Assembly (NCBI GenBank): GCA_030684775.1
Contig: JAUXXW010000178.1
Span: forward strand, 1 to 35,666
DNA length: 35,666 nucleotides
Origin: Pseudomonadota bacterium
GTDB taxonomy: Bacteria > Pseudomonadota > Gammaproteobacteria > Burkholderiales > Thiobacillaceae
Reading direction: 5' to 3'
Shown: positions 33,476 to 35,666 of the stretch, piece after piece
How the letters are laid out: each line of letters opens with the position of its first letter
How positions within the stretch are numbered: position 1 is the stretch's first letter
Notes under the pieces: model-generated
The model's input: only the letters and a program-made list of their open reading frames with translations
The model's database searches: none
Told to the model about the DNA's origin: nothing
Translations under genes and position numbers: made by a program

Positions 33476-34045
33476 ATGCCCCGTTACCTAGCGACACTAT
33501 TTTGCTTGCTTGGCATACTTATTCAAGGGTGCGCGACTAATTATGAAGCGCCACAAGGCGAACCAATTGCAAAGTTGCGAATTATTTCAAACGTCTCCAA
33601 TAACAATTACATAACAGTTGGCGACAATCCAACCTGTATTGCTGCTGGTAGTCCTGAATTCGAGCCAAAGATTGCAGTGCTTGGCGCTCTTGCTAATTCG
33701 ATGATAAATAATGGAGCGGGTGTTAGTGTGGGTGTCCCGCTCCCAACAGGCAGACTTTCAAAACAAACCACAGAGGTTCTCGTTCCTGCGGGGAAGCCGT
33801 TTGTGCTACATGGCGCTGCCATGTCGCTTTGGCGAATCCAGTGGCCAGGCACCATAATTTATAATTACTGTAAAGCTGGGGTTATATTCACGCCTGATGA
33901 AAATAGCGCATATGAAGCGGTCTTTAACAAAGAGCCATCAGATAACTGCACATTTTCAATATATCAGTTTGAACAGGTCGGCGAGTCAGCATGGATACGC
34001 GTGCCACTAGTGAGCGCAAAGTCGATAACAAAACTCTGTCGCTAA
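33476..34045 (+). CDS. Orphan lipoprotein, 189 residues
   Basis: The N-terminus MPRYLATLFCLLGILIQGCATN is a lipoprotein signal with the acylated Cys at about residue 19; the following Ala-Thr does not suggest inner-membrane retention. The mature part is beta-rich (AKLRIISNVSNNNYITVGDN; TEVLVPAGKPFVLHGAAMSLW) and has four further Cys residues. No family is recognised; the shape is that of a small outer-membrane-anchored beta-domain. It is AT-rich like its neighbours. The gap before it includes a TTGGCA and a TACATAT, but their spacing of 19 is not convincing as a promoter. Confidence 0.75.
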   Translation: MPRYLATLFCLLGILIQGCATNYEAPQGEPIAKLRIISNVSNNNYITVGDNPTCIAAGSPEFEPKIAVLGALANSMINNGAGVSVGVPLPTGRLSKQTTEVLVPAGKPFVLHGAAMSLWRIQWPGTIIYNYCKAGVIFTPDENSAYEAVFNKEPSDNCTFSIYQFEQVGESAWIRVPLVSAKSITKLCR

Positions 34046-34150
34046 TTAAAGTGGTCAACCAAAGGGGCTGGGCTTGAATTGTTGAGTGGGATGTAACACC
34101 TGCCAAGCATATGAAAATGACACCATCGGAAGACTGAAAAAGGGAAACAA

Positions 34151-35317
34151 ATGAACGCCATAGGAAGGGTGATGATATTGCTGATGGTCGTAGGCATGGC
34201 CTCCTGCGCATCAGTAGGTGAAGATGTGGTGCCGGAAGCGCTTAAGGAAACGCCAATTTCTGGGCTTCTGATGACATGCGATAGCCCATACCAGCTTACA
34301 CAAGATTGTTCCGCCACCACTGGGGCAAGCAGACGTATTGTCCTCGACGGAATAGAAGCAAGAATTGCTGGGTCCAAGGATGGCAAGCATGTATTTCTTA
34401 TGAATGCGCCCCCAGGAGGCATGGACTTTCTTGTCACGCAGTATGATACTGAACTCAGCAATAGCGTCTACTACGCTTTGCAGCGAGTATTGCGAAATCA
34501 TGGCATGAAAATAGAGCGGGTGGTGCCGGTGGGAAACCTCGGAAAAGCGGTAGGGTACCTATTAGAAGTTGATGGTGACGCGTACTCCATACTCCTTACT
34601 GCTGGTCGAAAACAGGAAGAACGCTCGTTTGATCAAGTTATTTATGATGACTGTATGCTGGTGCAAGTAAAAGAATTCAAGAAAAATGGGAAAGATAAGC
34701 CAGAAATGGTCGCCCATTACGTCTGTAAAGTAATTTCCGGTATATGCCGGGATAACGCAGGTGGAAACGGGGAAGAATGTAGAAAAGGAACTGCTGCTTA
34801 TATTTATATTAAAGACAGGGAGGGTTATGGCCCATCAGGGTTATACAAAGCAGCCGAGGCTGGAAATACCTTACTTGTTAAGAAGCTTCTTGAGGTGGGG
34901 TATGACCCTAACGCCAACTTGGGTGGCCCGGGATTAACGCCATTGATGATCTCGGCGGCGGTAAATAATCCAGAGTCTGTGGCAGTGCTTATAAAATCTG
35001 GGGCGAATGTCAATGCACGTAATAAACTTGGTCGAACTTCGTTAATATTGGCATCCAAATATGGTTTTGTGCCAATTGTAAAATTGCTTTTGGACGCAGG
35101 TGCAGACCCCGATATAAGACCTAATGACATGGAAGGGCACACAGCGCTGATTGCGGCATCTAAACAAGGCTATTCGGAAGTGGTGCAAGTCTTGTTGGCG
35201 CAAGGCGCGAATGTTAATGCACCCGACAAGATGGGCATTACGGCCATGGGAATTGCCAAGAAGCAGGGGCATGCAGAGATAATAAGAATTCTCAGCCAGG
35301 CCGGGGCGGTCGAATAG
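34151..35317 (+). CDS. Ankyrin-repeat lipoprotein (5 repeats, three-Cys module)
   Basis: A 388-residue protein with a lipoprotein signal (VMILLMVVGMASCAS; Cys near residue 19). Residues about 30-190 form a domain with no recognised family (FLMNAPPGGMDFLVTQYD; VGYLLEVDGDAYSILLTAGR). Then comes the module CKVISGICRDNAGGNGEEC, matching in spacing the one of the protein at 31304, and five ankyrin repeats (GLTPLMISAAVNNPESVAVL to GITAMGIAKKQGHAEIIRIL). It is probably tethered to a membrane with the repeats facing the periplasm. It appears related to the 31304 protein through loss or gain of three internal repeats plus a different N-terminal part. Confidence 0.85.
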   Translation: MNAIGRVMILLMVVGMASCASVGEDVVPEALKETPISGLLMTCDSPYQLTQDCSATTGASRRIVLDGIEARIAGSKDGKHVFLMNAPPGGMDFLVTQYDTELSNSVYYALQRVLRNHGMKIERVVPVGNLGKAVGYLLEVDGDAYSILLTAGRKQEERSFDQVIYDDCMLVQVKEFKKNGKDKPEMVAHYVCKVISGICRDNAGGNGEECRKGTAAYIYIKDREGYGPSGLYKAAEAGNTLLVKKLLEVGYDPNANLGGPGLTPLMISAAVNNPESVAVLIKSGANVNARNKLGRTSLILASKYGFVPIVKLLLDAGADPDIRPNDMEGHTALIAASKQGYSEVVQVLLAQGANVNAPDKMGITAMGIAKKQGHAEIIRILSQAGAVE

Positions 35318-35342
35318 AACCGGAACGGCTTTGGGTAGAGTA

Positions 35343-35366
35343 GAGGGCAGGCTTTCTCCTGCCCTC
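35343..35366. repeat. Hairpin downstream of the last ankyrin gene
   Basis: GAGGGCAGG (35343-35351) and CCTGCCCTC (35358-35366) form a perfect 9-bp stem with loop CTTTCT. No T-run follows on either strand, so it is not a standard intrinsic terminator. The 160 bases after it, up to the IS border, hold no gene that I can support; the sequence has the feel of mobile-element flank, but I cannot name the source. Confidence 0.55.
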
Positions 35367-35455
35367 CCACATCAAAGCGCGCATGCGATTTTCCCGCACA
35401 CGGCTTTCCGATGTTCTTCACACCAAGGCATGCACCCTTTTCCGTCCTACGTTTA

Positions 35456-35666
35456 CTAGCGCGCCTGAGGATGTCGCGCGTATGCACTCAACCATTGAGT
35501 GCCAACAATAGGGCACCTCGAATAACTGTCAAGTCCCGCCTGTTTGTAAACGCGCTTGACGAATAATTCGGGCTTATCCGCCTGCCACTTTTTCAGCGCC
35601 TGTATGGGGGTTTGATGGTGCAAAGCCCTTTGTGGGATGTGATGGTTGTAGATTTTCAAATAGTGC
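35456..35666 (-). CDS. IS481-family transposase, C-terminal fragment with read-out extension
   Basis: The frame enters at the window edge and encodes IYNHHIPQRALHHQTPIQAL and so on, ending ELFVKRVYKQAGLDS, nearly the same protein as the left copy (three substitutions in the shared 46 residues). The IS border is near 35527. Here the flank reads GTTATT instead of a CTAG, so no stop is supplied and the frame runs another 23 codons (YSRCPIVGTQWLSAYARHPQAR) to TAG at 35456-35458. The C-terminal tail is thus host-derived. Whether this transposase still works is unknown. Confidence 0.8.
   Translation of the reverse strand, partial: HYLKIYNHHIPQRALHHQTPIQALKKWQADKPELFVKRVYKQAGLDSYSRCPIVGTQWLSAYARHPQAR
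35527..35666 (-). mobile_element. Right end of a second IS481-family copy (partial, right edge of window)
   Basis: The tip is TGTCAAGTCCCGCC at 35527, identical to the left copy and in inverted orientation to it. The outer 47 bases are identical between copies, while the next 94 bases differ at about 16 positions, mostly silent. They are related but not identical elements. Confidence 0.85.

Noticed and set aside
35318-35526. Group II intron or other mobile-element remnant before the right IS
   Set aside because: There is a hairpin and the sequence has a mobile-flank look, but no intron domain V/VI or maturase coding sequence can be recognised.

Overview
The window looks like a chromosomal piece of a GC-rich betaproteobacterium (Rhodocyclales or Nitrosomonadales type). 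This is inferred from gene order and protein style: TPR lipoprotein-lolB-ispE-tRNA-Gln-prs-rplY-pth-ychF, a reverse-strand ftsY-ftsE-ftsX-rpoH block, paired M16 peptidases followed by rsmD-coaD-ferredoxin, and a split molybdenum cofactor cluster. No species-level marker is present.

Layout. 1-200: 3' end of an IS481-family transposase, inserted at a CTAG inside the lipobox codons of a TesA-like esterase (remnant to 775). 841-7564 (minus): housekeeping block from the TPR lipoprotein through lolB, ispE, tRNA-Gln, prs, rplY and pth to ychF. 7659-10552 (plus): mutM and a stand-alone dynamin-like GTPase ending at a strong terminator. 10622-14193: Moco genes, mobB-moeA-moaD-moaE on minus and moaA on plus. 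14267-14371: an unannotated 34-residue single-span membrane peptide. 14435-18140 (minus): ftsY, ftsE, ftsX and rpoH, with a perfect CIRCE (HrcA operator) in front of rpoH. 18223-22168 (plus): an active/inactive M16 pair, rsmD, coaD and a 2[4Fe-4S] ferredoxin. 22247-23824 (minus): a large protein with a PilZ-like C-terminus. 23949-27227 (plus): a broken small membrane gene, then an overlapping operon of two exported thioredoxin-fold proteins, a TolC-type protein and a membrane-fusion protein with no pump. 27513-29453 (minus): a divergent GH77 4-alpha-glucanotransferase.

29.5-35.5 kb is accessory DNA. A secreted Sel1-repeat protein diverges from four exported proteins: three ankyrin-repeat proteins and one orphan lipoprotein. 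The ankyrin part is visibly more AT-rich than the rest. Two of the ankyrin proteins are paralogues sharing a three-cysteine module in front of the repeats. The window closes with the end of a second, diverged IS481-family copy in inverted orientation, so both window edges lie inside related insertion sequences.

A recurring theme is small palindromic repeats. They occur between genes (777-836, 16986-17080, 27306-27487) and also inside reading frames: one supplies part of the N-terminal export region of the membrane-fusion protein, and one supplies a peptide near the C-terminus of IspE. The best leads are the exported ankyrin/Sel1 array, the IS whose transposase stop codon comes from the target site, the CIRCE on rpoH, and the repeat-derived protein segments.
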